Of a stretch of DNA of 57,693 nt, positions 26,529-34,900 are shown in pieces (the stretch's first letter is position 1; every line of letters starts with the position of its first letter). Under the pieces are notes generated by a model. That model was not told the origin of the DNA and searched no databases. It saw only the letters and a program-made list of their open reading frames with translations. Made by a program: the position numbers and the translations under genes. This DNA comes from Roseinatronobacter ekhonensis. Its GTDB lineage: Bacteria > Pseudomonadota > Alphaproteobacteria > Rhodobacterales > Rhodobacteraceae. The stretch is taken from NCBI RefSeq assembly GCF_900499075.1, contig NZ_UIHC01000018.1, positions 1-57,693 of the forward strand. Reading direction: 5' to 3'.

Positions 26529-28349
26529 ATGGACCTTCGCAATATCGCGATTATCGCCCACGTTGACCACGGCAAGACCACGCTGGTTGATGAGCTTCTG
26601 AAACAATCCGGCACCTATCGTGACAATCAGGCCACGACGGAACGCGCGATGGACAGCAACGATCTGGAACGCGAACGCGGGATAACCATCCTTGCGAAAG
26701 CAACCTCGGTCGAGTGGAAAGATACGCGTATCAACATCGTCGACACGCCCGGCCACGCCGATTTCGGCGGCGAGGTGGAGCGCATCTTGTCGATGGTCGA
26801 TGGCGTGGTGTTGCTGGTCGATGCCGCTGAAGGGCCGATGCCGCAAACCAAATTTGTGACCTCCAAGGCGCTGGCTTTGGGCCTGCGCCCGATCGTGCTG
26901 CTCAACAAGGTCGACAAGCCTGCCGCCGATGCCGACAACGCGCTGGACCTGGTGTTCGACCTGTTCGCCAATCTGGGTGCAACCGATGAACAGCTTGATT
27001 TCCCTGTGCTTTATGCATCCGGTATCAATGGCTGGGCCGATGTGGAACTGGACGGACCGCGCAAGGACATGTCGGCGCTTTTCGATCTGGTCGTGCAGCA
27101 TGTGCCCGCGCCCAAACAGGTCCAAGAGCGTGCCGCCTCTTTCCGTATGCTGGCGACGACACTGTCCGCAGACCCCTATCTGGGTCGCATCCTGACCGGC
27201 CGTGTCGAAGCGGGCACCCTGAAGCCGGGCGAAACCATCAAGGCCCTGTCGCGCGACGGCACCAAGATTGAACAATTCCGCTGCACCAAGGTGCTCGCGT
27301 TTCGCGGGCTGGGGCAGCAACCCATCGACTCCGCAGAAGCGGGCGACATTGTCACCATTGCGGGCATGGCCAAAGCCACCGTGGCCGATACGCTCTGCGC
27401 GCTGGATGTGGATACCGCGCTTCCCGCGCAGCCCATCGACCCGCCAACCATCTCTGTGACCTTCGGGATCAATGATTCGCCGCTGGCCGGTCGCGACGGG
27501 TCCAAGGTTCAGTCGCGGGTGATCCGCGAGCGCCTGATGCGCGAAGCCGAAGTGAACGTCGCCATCAAGATCAGCGATACCCCAAGCGGCGAAGCGTTCG
27601 ATGTTGCGGGACGTGGCGAATTGCAGATGGGCGTTTTGATCGAAAACATGCGCCGCGAAGGGTTCGAGCTGTCGATCTCGCGGCCCCGCGTGCTGCTCCG
27701 TGACGAGGATGGTCAACGACTGGAACCCATCGAAGAGGTCACGATCGATGTGGATGACGACTATACCGGCACCGTGATCGAAAAACTGACCGGCCCGCGC
27801 CGTGGCGACCTGGCCGAAATGAAGCCTGCGGGCGTGGGCAAAACGCGGATCATCGCACATGTGCCGTCCCGTGGGTTGATCGGATATCACGGCGAATTCC
27901 TGACCGACACGCGCGGCACCGGCGTTCTGAACCGCGTGTTCCACGAATGGGCACCCTACAAGGGTCCGATTCCGGGGCGTCGCCAGGGCGTGCTGATTTC
28001 GATGGAAGACGGCACTGCCGTGGCCTTTGCACTGTGGAACCTTGAAGATCGCGGCAAGATGTTCATAAACCCGCAGGAACCGGTGTATCAGGGCATGATC
28101 ATTGGCGAGCACAGCCGCGACAACGATCTGGAAGTGAACCCTCTGAAGGGCAAGAAGCTGACCAACGTGCGCGCATCGGGCACGGATGACGCGGTCAAGC
28201 TGACCCCGGCGACACTGATGTCGCTGGAACAGGCGATTTCCTATATCGACGACGACGAGTTGGTCGAGGTGACGCCCAACGCAATCCGTCTGCGCAAGCG
28301 GTTCCTTGACCCGCATGAGCGCAAACGCCAGTCACGCGCAAGCGCATAG
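26529..28349 (+). CDS. typA: Ribosome-associated GTPase TypA/BipA
   Basis: A 606-residue translational GTPase of the EF-G family. It binds the ribosome and assists assembly of the 50S subunit, especially under cold or other stress. G1 is AHVDHGKT at 10-17, the switch I region includes ERERGITI, G3 is DTPGHADF and G4 is NKVD. The C-terminal TypA-specific domain follows the EF-G-like domains III and V. The start is the ATG at 26529 ([13 protein letters not shown]). It is transcribed alone and ends in a clear hairpin terminator. Confidence 0.97.
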   Translation: MDLRNIAIIAHVDHGKTTLVDELLKQSGTYRDNQATTERAMDSNDLERERGITILAKATSVEWKDTRINIVDTPGHADFGGEVERILSMVDGVVLLVDAAEGPMPQTKFVTSKALALGLRPIVLLNKVDKPAADADNALDLVFDLFANLGATDEQLDFPVLYASGINGWADVELDGPRKDMSALFDLVVQHVPAPKQVQERAASFRMLATTLSADPYLGRILTGRVEAGTLKPGETIKALSRDGTKIEQFRCTKVLAFRGLGQQPIDSAEAGDIVTIAGMAKATVADTLCALDVDTALPAQPIDPPTISVTFGINDSPLAGRDGSKVQSRVIRERLMREAEVNVAIKISDTPSGEAFDVAGRGELQMGVLIENMRREGFELSISRPRVLLRDEDGQRLEPIEEVTIDVDDDYTGTVIEKLTGPRRGDLAEMKPAGVGKTRIIAHVPSRGLIGYHGEFLTDTRGTGVLNRVFHEWAPYKGPIPGRRQGVLISMEDGTAVAFALWNLEDRGKMFINPQEPVYQGMIIGEHSRDNDLEVNPLKGKKLTNVRASGTDDAVKLTPATLMSLEQAISYIDDDELVEVTPNAIRLRKRFLDPHERKRQSRASA

Positions 28350-28375
28350 GCGACGGCGCCCCACCACTGCACGAC

Positions 28376-28413
28376 AAACGCGCGAAAGTGTCCGCCATTT
28401 TCGCGCGTTTTTT
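28376..28413. terminator. Rho-independent terminator between typA and the DUF4344 gene
   Basis: AAACGCGCGAAA and TTTCGCGCGTTT form a perfect 12-base stem around a loop of 11 bases, followed by a T run on the plus strand. The A run on the left side lets it also stop the convergent DUF4344 gene. Confidence 0.92.
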
Positions 28414-28447
28414 ATTGTGGATGCTGAGCTAGATACGCAAATCTGCC

Positions 28448-29182
28448 CTAGTCCAGAACCGCGGCCAACTCACGCAGATACGGCTCGAACTCAGAGCAGA
28501 AAACGATTTCAACCGCTTCAGGGTCGTAGAACGCATTCGCCTCTCCGCAATCGCGGATCGCGACGGCAAGCGGGCGGGCAAGTTGCATGCCGTCATTCAA
28601 GAGCGTGATCTCTGCTGCGATGATGTCTGCCGCGAAACCGGACCCTTCAATGAAACTGATCGCCGCGCCGTCGCTGCGCGCTTCCATGTCGTCCAGAATA
28701 GTGCCCCAACTCTCGGCGGCCATATCGTGTTCTTCGGGGCAATAGTCGGCACGATCCTCGGGCAACTCCATATCCGCCGCGAAATCGTCGCGCATGTCGG
28801 GGTTTCCACCGTAAAACAGGCACACGGTGTTGTAGAACCGTTGCTCATCGGGGCCATGGACGCCCCACCATGCAATATCGAACCCTTCGGCATCGCGCAT
28901 CAGCGCTTCGCCCCAGAACCCCAAAGAGACATCATAGGCCAGTTCAAGCGCGGCCTCTTCCTCGAAAAACCAGTCGATAAACAGGATCGAGAAGACATCC
29001 GCCGCGTCTTCTTCCTGCCCGAAGATCGGCACGCTCTCTATGTCGATCACGGCATGGCCAAGTTCGTGGTAAAATATCCCGAGGATATTGGCCTCTACAA
29101 ACGCGTCCTCATCCGTCTGCGCGGTGGCCGCAAATGCCTGAGCGGCGCTCAGGATCGCCACAAACACCCCAAATTTTTGCAT
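28448..29182 (-). CDS. Exported DUF4344 metallopeptidase-like protein
   Basis: A 244-residue protein with a signal peptide (MQKFGVFVAILSAAQAFAATAQ). The mature part has the zinc-protease motif HELGH near residue 40 followed by an acidic segment, the pattern of the DUF4344 group of putative metallopeptidases. It is unusually acidic and has four Cys that may form disulfides (C-terminal part DCGEAN and IVFCSEF among them). It is probably periplasmic. No partner is nearby. The 81 bases upstream, up to the RibD-type gene, contain a weak inverted repeat but no clear terminator or promoter. Confidence 0.83.
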   Translation of the reverse strand: MQKFGVFVAILSAAQAFAATAQTDEDAFVEANILGIFYHELGHAVIDIESVPIFGQEEDAADVFSILFIDWFFEEEAALELAYDVSLGFWGEALMRDAEGFDIAWWGVHGPDEQRFYNTVCLFYGGNPDMRDDFAADMELPEDRADYCPEEHDMAAESWGTILDDMEARSDGAAISFIEGSGFAADIIAAEITLLNDGMQLARPLAVAIRDCGEANAFYDPEAVEIVFCSEFEPYLRELAAVLD

Positions 29183-29263
29183 GTTGGTCCCACCCGCTGG
29201 ATGCGCCTAGGGTATCGCGAATCGGGGATCACACAAGCACACAAATCGTAGCGGGTGCGGGCT

Positions 29264-30112
29264 TCAGCCGCGCGCTGTCACACTCGCACCAGCGCCAGAA
29301 ACGGCAGCGCTGTGCCAGTTGCCGTGGCGGGCTTGTGCAGCCTCGGTCAAAGCGCAGTTGAACAGAATATCGGACCCGATATCGAACACTTCTGTCGTCG
29401 GGCGCGGCGCATCCGCCAGAGCAGCAACCTGCGTAAGCCGATTAAACCCTTGCGGGCCGCCCCCGATCAGCAAGGGCGCGACCGCGACATGCAGATGCGA
29501 CAGCAGCCCGGCCTCGAAAAAGCGCGATACCGTAATCCCGCCACCTTCGACCAGAACCGTTCGCAGCCCCGTTGCATGCAGCGCGGCAAGTATCTGGCGC
29601 GGAGCAAGAGTGCCGTCGCTTTCGCTGGGCAGGCGCACCACCTCTACACCGTCGGGACGGGCGCGGGCGACCGTCTGAACCACGATCCGCCGCGCCCCGT
29701 CGTCGCGCAGCGCAGGCGCGTCGTCGGGCAGCCTGCCGCGCGGGTCAATGATGACGCGCGCGGGGTTATGGCCGGGACACAGACGCACGGTCAGACGTGG
29801 TGTGTCATGCAGCGCGGTGCGCACACCGATCACAACCGCATCGACCAAGGCGCGCAGGCGGTGCAGATGGCACAGCCCGTCAGGACCAGAGACATCGCGC
29901 GCATCGCCCGTTTCGGTCGCGATACGCCCGTCCAGCGACTGCCCGATCTGGGCAATCGTGACTGCGCCCATGTCGCGACGGGCCAACGGAGCGTAGATTT
30001 CCAGCGCCGCACGTTCGCCGGCCGACCAGTCGCCGCAACAGGCACAGCCATGGCCTGCGCGGATGTCCAGTATGCGCTGCCAGACGCGGGCGGTGACATC
30101 AGCCCTGTTCAT
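29264..30112 (-). CDS. RibD C-terminal (DHFR-fold) reductase
   Basis: A 282-residue protein. Residues about 50-260 form a RibD_C domain: IAQIGQSLDGRIAT, DAVVIGVRTALHDTPRLTVR, RVIIDPRGRLP and the NADPH-site VLVEGGGITVS. RibD_C enzymes reduce aminopyrimidine ribityl compounds of the riboflavin pathway, and related ones reduce pterins. The deaminase domain of RibD is absent. In its place is a 45-residue N-terminal piece with a Cys cluster (GHGCACCGDW) that I do not recognise. It is the last gene of a four-gene operon with a methyltransferase, a PTPS-fold protein and an MDR dehydrogenase, and starts inside the methyltransferase stop (ATGA). It is far from the riboflavin genes at 48-50 kb. Confidence 0.85.
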   Translation of the reverse strand: MNRADVTARVWQRILDIRAGHGCACCGDWSAGERAALEIYAPLARRDMGAVTIAQIGQSLDGRIATETGDARDVSGPDGLCHLHRLRALVDAVVIGVRTALHDTPRLTVRLCPGHNPARVIIDPRGRLPDDAPALRDDGARRIVVQTVARARPDGVEVVRLPSESDGTLAPRQILAALHATGLRTVLVEGGGITVSRFFEAGLLSHLHVAVAPLLIGGGPQGFNRLTQVAALADAPRPTTEVFDIGSDILFNCALTEAAQARHGNWHSAAVSGAGASVTARG

Positions 30113-30897
30113 AAGGTGTCCTTTCCGGTCGCGGCGTTGGTTTCGGGCGGCAGTGCCAGCAAATCGATATGGCCGATGCGCGCTTGCGTGTTTGGCAGTG
30201 CAGTCATCCGCGCGCTCAGCCAGCTATCCGCCGCGTCATGCCCAGCGCGAGTGGCGGCCGCGGCGATGCCGTGCAACAATTCCGCCTGCAACGCATCATC
30301 TCTGGGACCAAGCTGCCAAGGGCTCTCGGCCAACATTACACGATAGCCCGCCGCGGCCAGCCTGTCGCGCGCGCGCAACGCACCCGCCGGGCCAAGAGCG
30401 GGACCAAAGCCTTTGTCGCTACTCTGGTCGCGGTTAAAGGCCAGCGTTACGCTATGATCCGCATCATTCGCGGGGGTCCATGACATGGCGCCGTCATAGC
30501 TGAGCGCGGCGTAAAGCGGCAGTCTGTGCTGCACCAGACGCATGACCAACGCGTCCAGCCACGCGTTCGACACCAGATCCAGCAGCGCAGACGCGGTCAC
30601 CAGCCCGGCCCCTGCCAAGGGCAACGCGTCCAGATCGGTCAGGTCTGCCTGCACGGTGCGCACCCGTCCGCCCATGCGCGGGGTCAGCGCCAGCAACGCG
30701 GCGTCATTGTCCACCAACGTCCAGCCCGTGTCGTCAGGCACGACATCGGCCATGGCCCGCAGGGTTGCCCCTGTGCCTGCCCCCAGATCGACAATCATGC
30801 TGCCAGCCGTAGCCCCGGCCTGCGCCAGTAGCGCAGGGTCACGGGCCGCACGGTCGGCGGATGCACGCAAGGCCAGCCAGTCGGGCGCAAATCCCAT
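30109..30897 (-). CDS. Class I SAM-dependent methyltransferase
   Basis: A 262-residue methyltransferase. The SAM-binding motif I is VDLGAGTG at 36-43, motif II is VDNDAALL and the post-motif region TASALLDLVSNAW is intact. The substrate is unknown. Its position between the PTPS-fold gene (gap 3 bases) and the RibD-type reductase (4-base overlap) suggests a small pterin-like or aminopyrimidine molecule, but this is an inference from neighbours. The start at 30897 is an ATG (MGFAPDWLAL). Confidence 0.85.
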   Translation of the reverse strand: MGFAPDWLALRASADRAARDPALLAQAGATAGSMIVDLGAGTGATLRAMADVVPDDTGWTLVDNDAALLALTPRMGGRVRTVQADLTDLDALPLAGAGLVTASALLDLVSNAWLDALVMRLVQHRLPLYAALSYDGAMSWTPANDADHSVTLAFNRDQSSDKGFGPALGPAGALRARDRLAAAGYRVMLAESPWQLGPRDDALQAELLHGIAAAATRAGHDAADSWLSARMTALPNTQARIGHIDLLALPPETNAATGKDTL

Positions 30898-30900
30898 GGG

Positions 30901-31296
30901 TTACACCTGCCCCTCATACCAGGCACGGGCGGTATGGCTCTCATGTAGCAAAATGCGCAGCCGTTTCACGCGCCCTTCGTCCTTCAGAAAACCGGACGAA
31001 ATCCTAGCCTGCATCGCGTCGAAGATGTGTTTGCACAAGAATTCGGTGGTCGTGAACTTTGCCTTGAACTCCGGCACCTCGTCCAGATTCTGGTAGCGCA
31101 ACGGCTGTAGCACCTCGGCCAAGGCCTCTGTTGCAAGGCCGATATCCACCACCAGCCCGTGCGCGTCGATATCTTCGGTATAGAACGCGGCATCGACCGT
31201 GAAGGTCGCACCATGCATCCCCTGCGCCGGTCCAAAGACCGGCGACGGCAATGAGTGGGCAATCATGATATGGTCGCGAACTTCGACAGCGAACAT
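30901..31296 (-). CDS. PTPS/QueD-fold protein lacking the catalytic triad
   Basis: A 131-residue T-fold protein of the 6-pyruvoyl-tetrahydropterin synthase / 6-carboxytetrahydropterin synthase group. The start is the ATG at 31296 (MFAVEVRDH). Two of three zinc His are kept (H14 and H28), but the HGH motif reads HGA, so the third ligand is A30. The catalytic Cys is replaced by A24, and the LDHxxLN motif reads LRYQNLD, so the catalytic Asp and His are also lost. The pterin-anchoring Glu is kept in LLHESHTARAWY (E119), as is the helix start TTTEFL. It may bind a pterin-like base without doing the PTPS reaction. It belongs to the four-gene operon and is probably cytoplasmic. Confidence 0.85.
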   Translation of the reverse strand: MFAVEVRDHIMIAHSLPSPVFGPAQGMHGATFTVDAAFYTEDIDAHGLVVDIGLATEALAEVLQPLRYQNLDEVPEFKAKFTTTEFLCKHIFDAMQARISSGFLKDEGRVKRLRILLHESHTARAWYEGQV

Positions 31297-31314
31297 GGGC
31301 GGTCCTTTCAAGGG

Positions 31315-32274
31315 TTACGAGTAGCGGATGCGGTGGCACAAGGTGGCCGGATCAGCGACAATGGCGGCGTAGTCCTGCGGCAGATCCTCGAATGCCGTTT
31401 CGCCAGAGATGAGCGCATCCAAAATAGGATCGAGCAGCAGATCGAGCGCCTTGGCCAGACGACGGCGATAGTCCCAACGCGGCAGACGGTCAGGCGGCAA
31501 TGCGCCGACCTGCGAACTGACAAGGCGCAATCGTTGGCTGTGAAACCGCCCGCCCAGTGGCAACGCAACAGGCGACGTGCCGTGCCAGCTCGCTTCTACC
31601 ACGGTTGCGCCCGGCCCTGCATTCTCCAAAGCCAGTGCCAGCCCATCGCCAGAGGCGGACGCATTCACAATTGCGTCATACGGCCCCGTCAGCGCGTCGG
31701 GCGCGGCAAAGGCAGCGCCCATTTTGGCAGCAAGCCCGGCGCGCGCCGGGTCCAGATCGGTCAGCGTGACCTCGGTGCCGGGCATCCTTGCGGCCAGATA
31801 AGCCACAAGCGCGCCGACCACCCCAGCCCCAATCACCGCCACACGGTCGCCGGCAGAAATGCCACTGTCCCAAACCACGTTCAACGCAGTTTCCATATTC
31901 GCGCCCAGCACCGCGCGCGCGGGCGGCAAACCGGGCGGCAACGGGATGACACTTTCGTCCGGCAGGCGGAACCGGTCTTGATGCGGAAACAGCGCAAAAA
32001 CCATGTCGCCCTGCTGCGGCCCGTCCATGCGCTCTGCGACGGCGCTATAGCCGTATTTTACCGGAAAGGAAAACTCACCCTCTTGGAAAGGCGCGCGCAT
32101 GCGGCCTTGTTCCGAAGACGGCACGTTCCCCGCCAGCACAAGCCGTTCCGTGCCACGGCTGATCGCGCTGTAGCAGGTGCGAAACAGCGCCCCGGTGCCA
32201 CTGGCGGCGGGAGCAAGGCAAGCAATTCCGGGCGCTGTAATCCAAAGCGCGCGGGCGGTGTCATGATCTGTCAT
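31315..32274 (-). CDS. MDR superfamily (zinc-binding alcohol dehydrogenase-like) oxidoreductase
   Basis: A 319-residue medium-chain dehydrogenase/reductase. The N-terminal segment YSAISRGTERLVLAGNVP resembles the SGIS-GTE stretch of BchC-type and related dehydrogenases, and the NAD(P)-binding Rossmann motif is VIGAGVVGAL near residue 147. The usual catalytic and structural zinc cysteines are not evident. It starts the minus-strand operon with the PTPS-fold, methyltransferase and RibD-type genes, 18 bases before the PTPS start. Divergent to it is the FkbM methyltransferase; the 146 bases between them hold both promoters, which I could not define. Confidence 0.85.
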   Translation of the reverse strand: MTDHDTARALWITAPGIACLAPAASGTGALFRTCYSAISRGTERLVLAGNVPSSEQGRMRAPFQEGEFSFPVKYGYSAVAERMDGPQQGDMVFALFPHQDRFRLPDESVIPLPPGLPPARAVLGANMETALNVVWDSGISAGDRVAVIGAGVVGALVAYLAARMPGTEVTLTDLDPARAGLAAKMGAAFAAPDALTGPYDAIVNASASGDGLALALENAGPGATVVEASWHGTSPVALPLGGRFHSQRLRLVSSQVGALPPDRLPRWDYRRRLAKALDLLLDPILDALISGETAFEDLPQDYAAIVADPATLCHRIRYS

Positions 32275-32420
32275 ATCCTGCGGTATGGTCGTAGCCTTCC
32301 TTCGTCGGCACAGTTAGGGCATTGCCCCGCCAAGGCAAAGCATTGCACGAAAACAACAGCCTAACGGCTGGACAATCAGGGGGCTGTGCTAGCTCATACC
32401 CAAAGCAATCAGGGGCAGAC

Positions 32421-33194
32421 ATGGGTATCAGCAGTTTTCTGGGCGTCGTGCGGTCGGTGGTGATCTATTACAACCCTGTGCTGATGCACCGGAACCAGCG
32501 GCTTTATAGCGGACTTGTCCAAAAGGGTGATCTGGTTTTTGACGTGGGTGCGCATGTTGGCACACGCGCACGGGTGTTGCGGCGTCTGGGCGCGCGCGTA
32601 ATCGCGTTCGAGCCGCAACCGGTCTTTGCGCGCTTCCTGCGCTGGACCTTGCCGCGCAGCGTCACACTGGTCGAAGCTGCCCTTGGCCAGACCGAGAGCC
32701 GCGCCCAGATGGCCGTATCGCGACGGCATCCAACCGTGTCATCGTTGCGCGACAGCCTGCCGGACGAGGCCCGCGCCATGCCCGGATTTGAGCATGTCCG
32801 CTGGGACGGGCGCGCCGAAGTGGCCGTGACCACGCTCGATGCGATGATCGCGCGCCACGGGCGGCCCGACTACATCAAGATCGATGTAGAGGGCTACGAA
32901 GCAGAGGTTTTGTCGGGGTTGACCCAGCCGGTGAGCCTTGTGTCGTTCGAATACCTGCCCGGCCTACCCGCGCCAAGCGCTGCCGTGATCGACCGCTTAT
33001 GCGCCCTTGGCGCTTACACGTTCAACGTGGTCCGCGGCGAGAACGCGGGGTTCGAGTGGACCGACTGGCAAGACGCCGAAGCCTTGCGCGCATGGCTGGC
33101 AGATCAGGCCCCTGATAGCGGGTCGGGCGATGTCTATGCGCGGCTTGAGCCAGCACCCGCCGCCACAGGCGCGGGACCGTCGCAAGCGGCCTAA
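32421..33194 (+). CDS. FkbM family methyltransferase
   Basis: A 257-residue SAM-dependent methyltransferase of the FkbM family, which usually methylates hydroxyls of sugars or polyketides. Motif I is VFDVGAHVGT, followed by FEPQPVFARFL, and the family-typical KIDVEGYEAEVLSGL is complete. The start is the ATG at 32421 (MGISSFLG); a longer frame upstream covers the intergenic region. It stands alone between two minus-strand operons. A hairpin of 7 base pairs follows at 33203-33236 but has no T run. A sugar substrate would suit the glucan genes downstream. Confidence 0.86.
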   Translation: MGISSFLGVVRSVVIYYNPVLMHRNQRLYSGLVQKGDLVFDVGAHVGTRARVLRRLGARVIAFEPQPVFARFLRWTLPRSVTLVEAALGQTESRAQMAVSRRHPTVSSLRDSLPDEARAMPGFEHVRWDGRAEVAVTTLDAMIARHGRPDYIKIDVEGYEAEVLSGLTQPVSLVSFEYLPGLPAPSAAVIDRLCALGAYTFNVVRGENAGFEWTDWQDAEALRAWLADQAPDSGSGDVYARLEPAPAATGAGPSQAA

Positions 33195-33227
33195 AGCGCA
33201 AGGCGCCCTTAGGGTGTTTCGGGCCTT

Positions 33228-34019
33228 TCAGGGCGCGCGCAACACCTGCGCAATTGCGTCGAACAGGGCCGGGGTCGCGGTCAGGACGGTGCCGGTGTCT
33301 TCGGGCCGAGTGCCCGGCACCAACCCGTCCACCACCGCGCCCGCCTCGCCCAGCAACACAAGCCCGGCGGCAATATCCCATGGCTGCAAGCGGCGTTCCC
33401 AGAACCCGTCCAGCCGACCGCAGGCGACATAGGCCAGATCCAGCGCCGCCGCCCCCATGCGCCGCACCCCGGCGCAATGCGGCATGAGCCGCGCAATATC
33501 GGCGGCATGATCGTCGATATACGCCATGGTGCCAAAGGGAATGCCGGTGCCAAACAGGGCGTCGCGCATCAGCGGTGTCGGCGCGGGTGCTATAGACTGT
33601 CCGTTCAGCCAGGCACCGCCCCCTGCCAGCGCGCAAAAACACTCATCGCGCGTAGGATCATAGACCACGCCCAAGACGCGGGTGCCTGCTTCCTCCAACG
33701 CGATGGACACAGCCCAATGCCCGATGCCGCGCAGGTAATTCGTCGTCCCGTCCAGCGGGTCAACGATCCAGACGCGCTGCGCACCCTTGGTGGCGCTTCC
33801 GGTTTCCTCGCCCAGCCAGTGATCGTCGGGGCCGCACAGGCGGTGCCGCAACAGGGCTTCTGCGCGCAGATCAGCTTGCGACACGAAATCGCCCGCTCTT
33901 TTAGAGGATGGCGCAAGGCTGTCTTGCCCCGAAAGCAGCGCCTTTAGTAGTGCGCCCGCGTCGCGCGCAGCTGCAACCGTCTCGGTCAAGGCGGCCTTGT
34001 AAGGGTGGGTCCCGGTCAT
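33228..34019 (-). CDS. Inositol monophosphatase family protein
   Basis: A 263-residue magnesium-dependent phosphatase of the IMPase/FBPase superfamily. The metal site residues are visible: GEETG (E71-E72 region), DPLDGTTN at 87-94 and WDIAAG near residue 213. Members act on inositol phosphates, histidinol phosphate, PAP or similar compounds, so the true substrate is open. The start at 34019 overlaps the upstream flippase-like gene by ATGA. It is the last gene of a four-gene coupled operon that begins with a CDP-alcohol phosphatidyltransferase; together these could make or recycle a phospholipid head group. Confidence 0.9.
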   Translation of the reverse strand: MTGTHPYKAALTETVAAARDAGALLKALLSGQDSLAPSSKRAGDFVSQADLRAEALLRHRLCGPDDHWLGEETGSATKGAQRVWIVDPLDGTTNYLRGIGHWAVSIALEEAGTRVLGVVYDPTRDECFCALAGGGAWLNGQSIAPAPTPLMRDALFGTGIPFGTMAYIDDHAADIARLMPHCAGVRRMGAAALDLAYVACGRLDGFWERRLQPWDIAAGLVLLGEAGAVVDGLVPGTRPEDTGTVLTATPALFDAIAQVLRAP

Positions 34020-34900
34020 AATGCGCGCATCCTGCTGCGGCGGGCGGCGAGCATGCGCGCGGCGAGCGGCACAAGTCCGGTCAATGCCGCCGCTATGGCC
34101 ACAAGCCCGAAGGCGATACTGGCTGCAACGGCATCGGTCGGGGCGGTTCCGGCCATCGGCCACAGGCCCGCCGCCAACCCTTCGCGCAGACCCCAGCCAT
34201 TGACCGTCAGGGGCACAAGCATGGACAGCAAGGTCAAGGGAATGACAAAGAGCGTCTGCGCCGCGCCCATGCTCAGGCCGACAGCACAGGCCGCTGCCCA
34301 AAAGCCAAACAGATTGCAGGCGACAATCGCCGTGCTCAGACCGATCTGCGCACGCAACTTCGGCCCCCATGCGCGCCACGCCAGCGCACGCCAGCGTGCG
34401 GGCGTCAGGCGCACAAGAGCCAGCGCAAGCAACGCCGCGCCCGCCAGAAGCGCCAGCGCAATGGCCCACGCTGCCTGCCGTGTGGCCAGCCACCACGCAA
34501 GCCCCGCAAGCGCTGCGGCCGCGAGGGCGATTTGCCCCGCAATCCGCTCAATCACCACAGAGGCGGCGGCAGGCCGCCAGCCGCCCATCGCTCCGCGTGC
34601 GCGCGCCGTGCGCCCCAGATCGCCCAGCACACCACCGGGCAACAGCGTATTGCCCAGAACCGACATATGGTATTCCCCCAGCGCCCAGCCGGTAGACACC
34701 GGCGTGCCGAGCGCCCGTGCGGTGATCTGCCAGCGCAGCGCAGACAGCCAGATTTGCAGCACCAGCGCCGCGATCGCAAGCGCCACCCAGCCCGCATGCA
34801 GTGTGGCAAGGCGCGCCGCAAGATCGGCCGGACCTGCCAGCCAGATCACGCCAGACAGCACCGCCAGCGTGGCAATGGCCCGCAACGCGCGCGCGGTCAT
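34016..34900 (-). CDS. Flippase-like integral membrane protein (UPF0104/LPG synthase TM domain family)
   Basis: A 294-residue protein with about seven or eight transmembrane helices. The family signature is visible in LGNTLLPGGVLGDLGRTARA (near residue 85-105) and the later LSMLVPLTVNGWGLREG. The family includes the membrane part of lysylphosphatidylglycerol synthase and YbhN/AglD-type proteins involved in moving or modifying lipids. The catalytic domain of MprF is absent. It overlaps both neighbours by 4 bases (OpgB-like gene upstream, IMPase downstream), so it belongs to the same lipid or glycan modification operon. Confidence 0.85.
   Translation of the reverse strand: MTARALRAIATLAVLSGVIWLAGPADLAARLATLHAGWVALAIAALVLQIWLSALRWQITARALGTPVSTGWALGEYHMSVLGNTLLPGGVLGDLGRTARARGAMGGWRPAAASVVIERIAGQIALAAAALAGLAWWLATRQAAWAIALALLAGAALLALALVRLTPARWRALAWRAWGPKLRAQIGLSTAIVACNLFGFWAAACAVGLSMGAAQTLFVIPLTLLSMLVPLTVNGWGLREGLAAGLWPMAGTAPTDAVAASIAFGLVAIAAALTGLVPLAARMLAARRSRMRAL

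Noticed and set aside
26325-28316. 663-codon open frame antisense to typA
   Set aside because: Product is a low-complexity His/Arg/Gly-rich sequence without motifs; typA on the other strand is complete and conserved.
29191-29257. CACCCGCT/AGCGGGTG inverted repeat upstream of the DUF4344 gene
   Set aside because: Arms are only 8 bases with a loop of about 51 bases; likely chance in GC-rich DNA.
33203-33236. GCGCCCT/AGGGCGC hairpin between the FkbM and IMPase genes
   Set aside because: Loop of 20 bases, 7-base stem and no T run on either strand; too weak to call a terminator.
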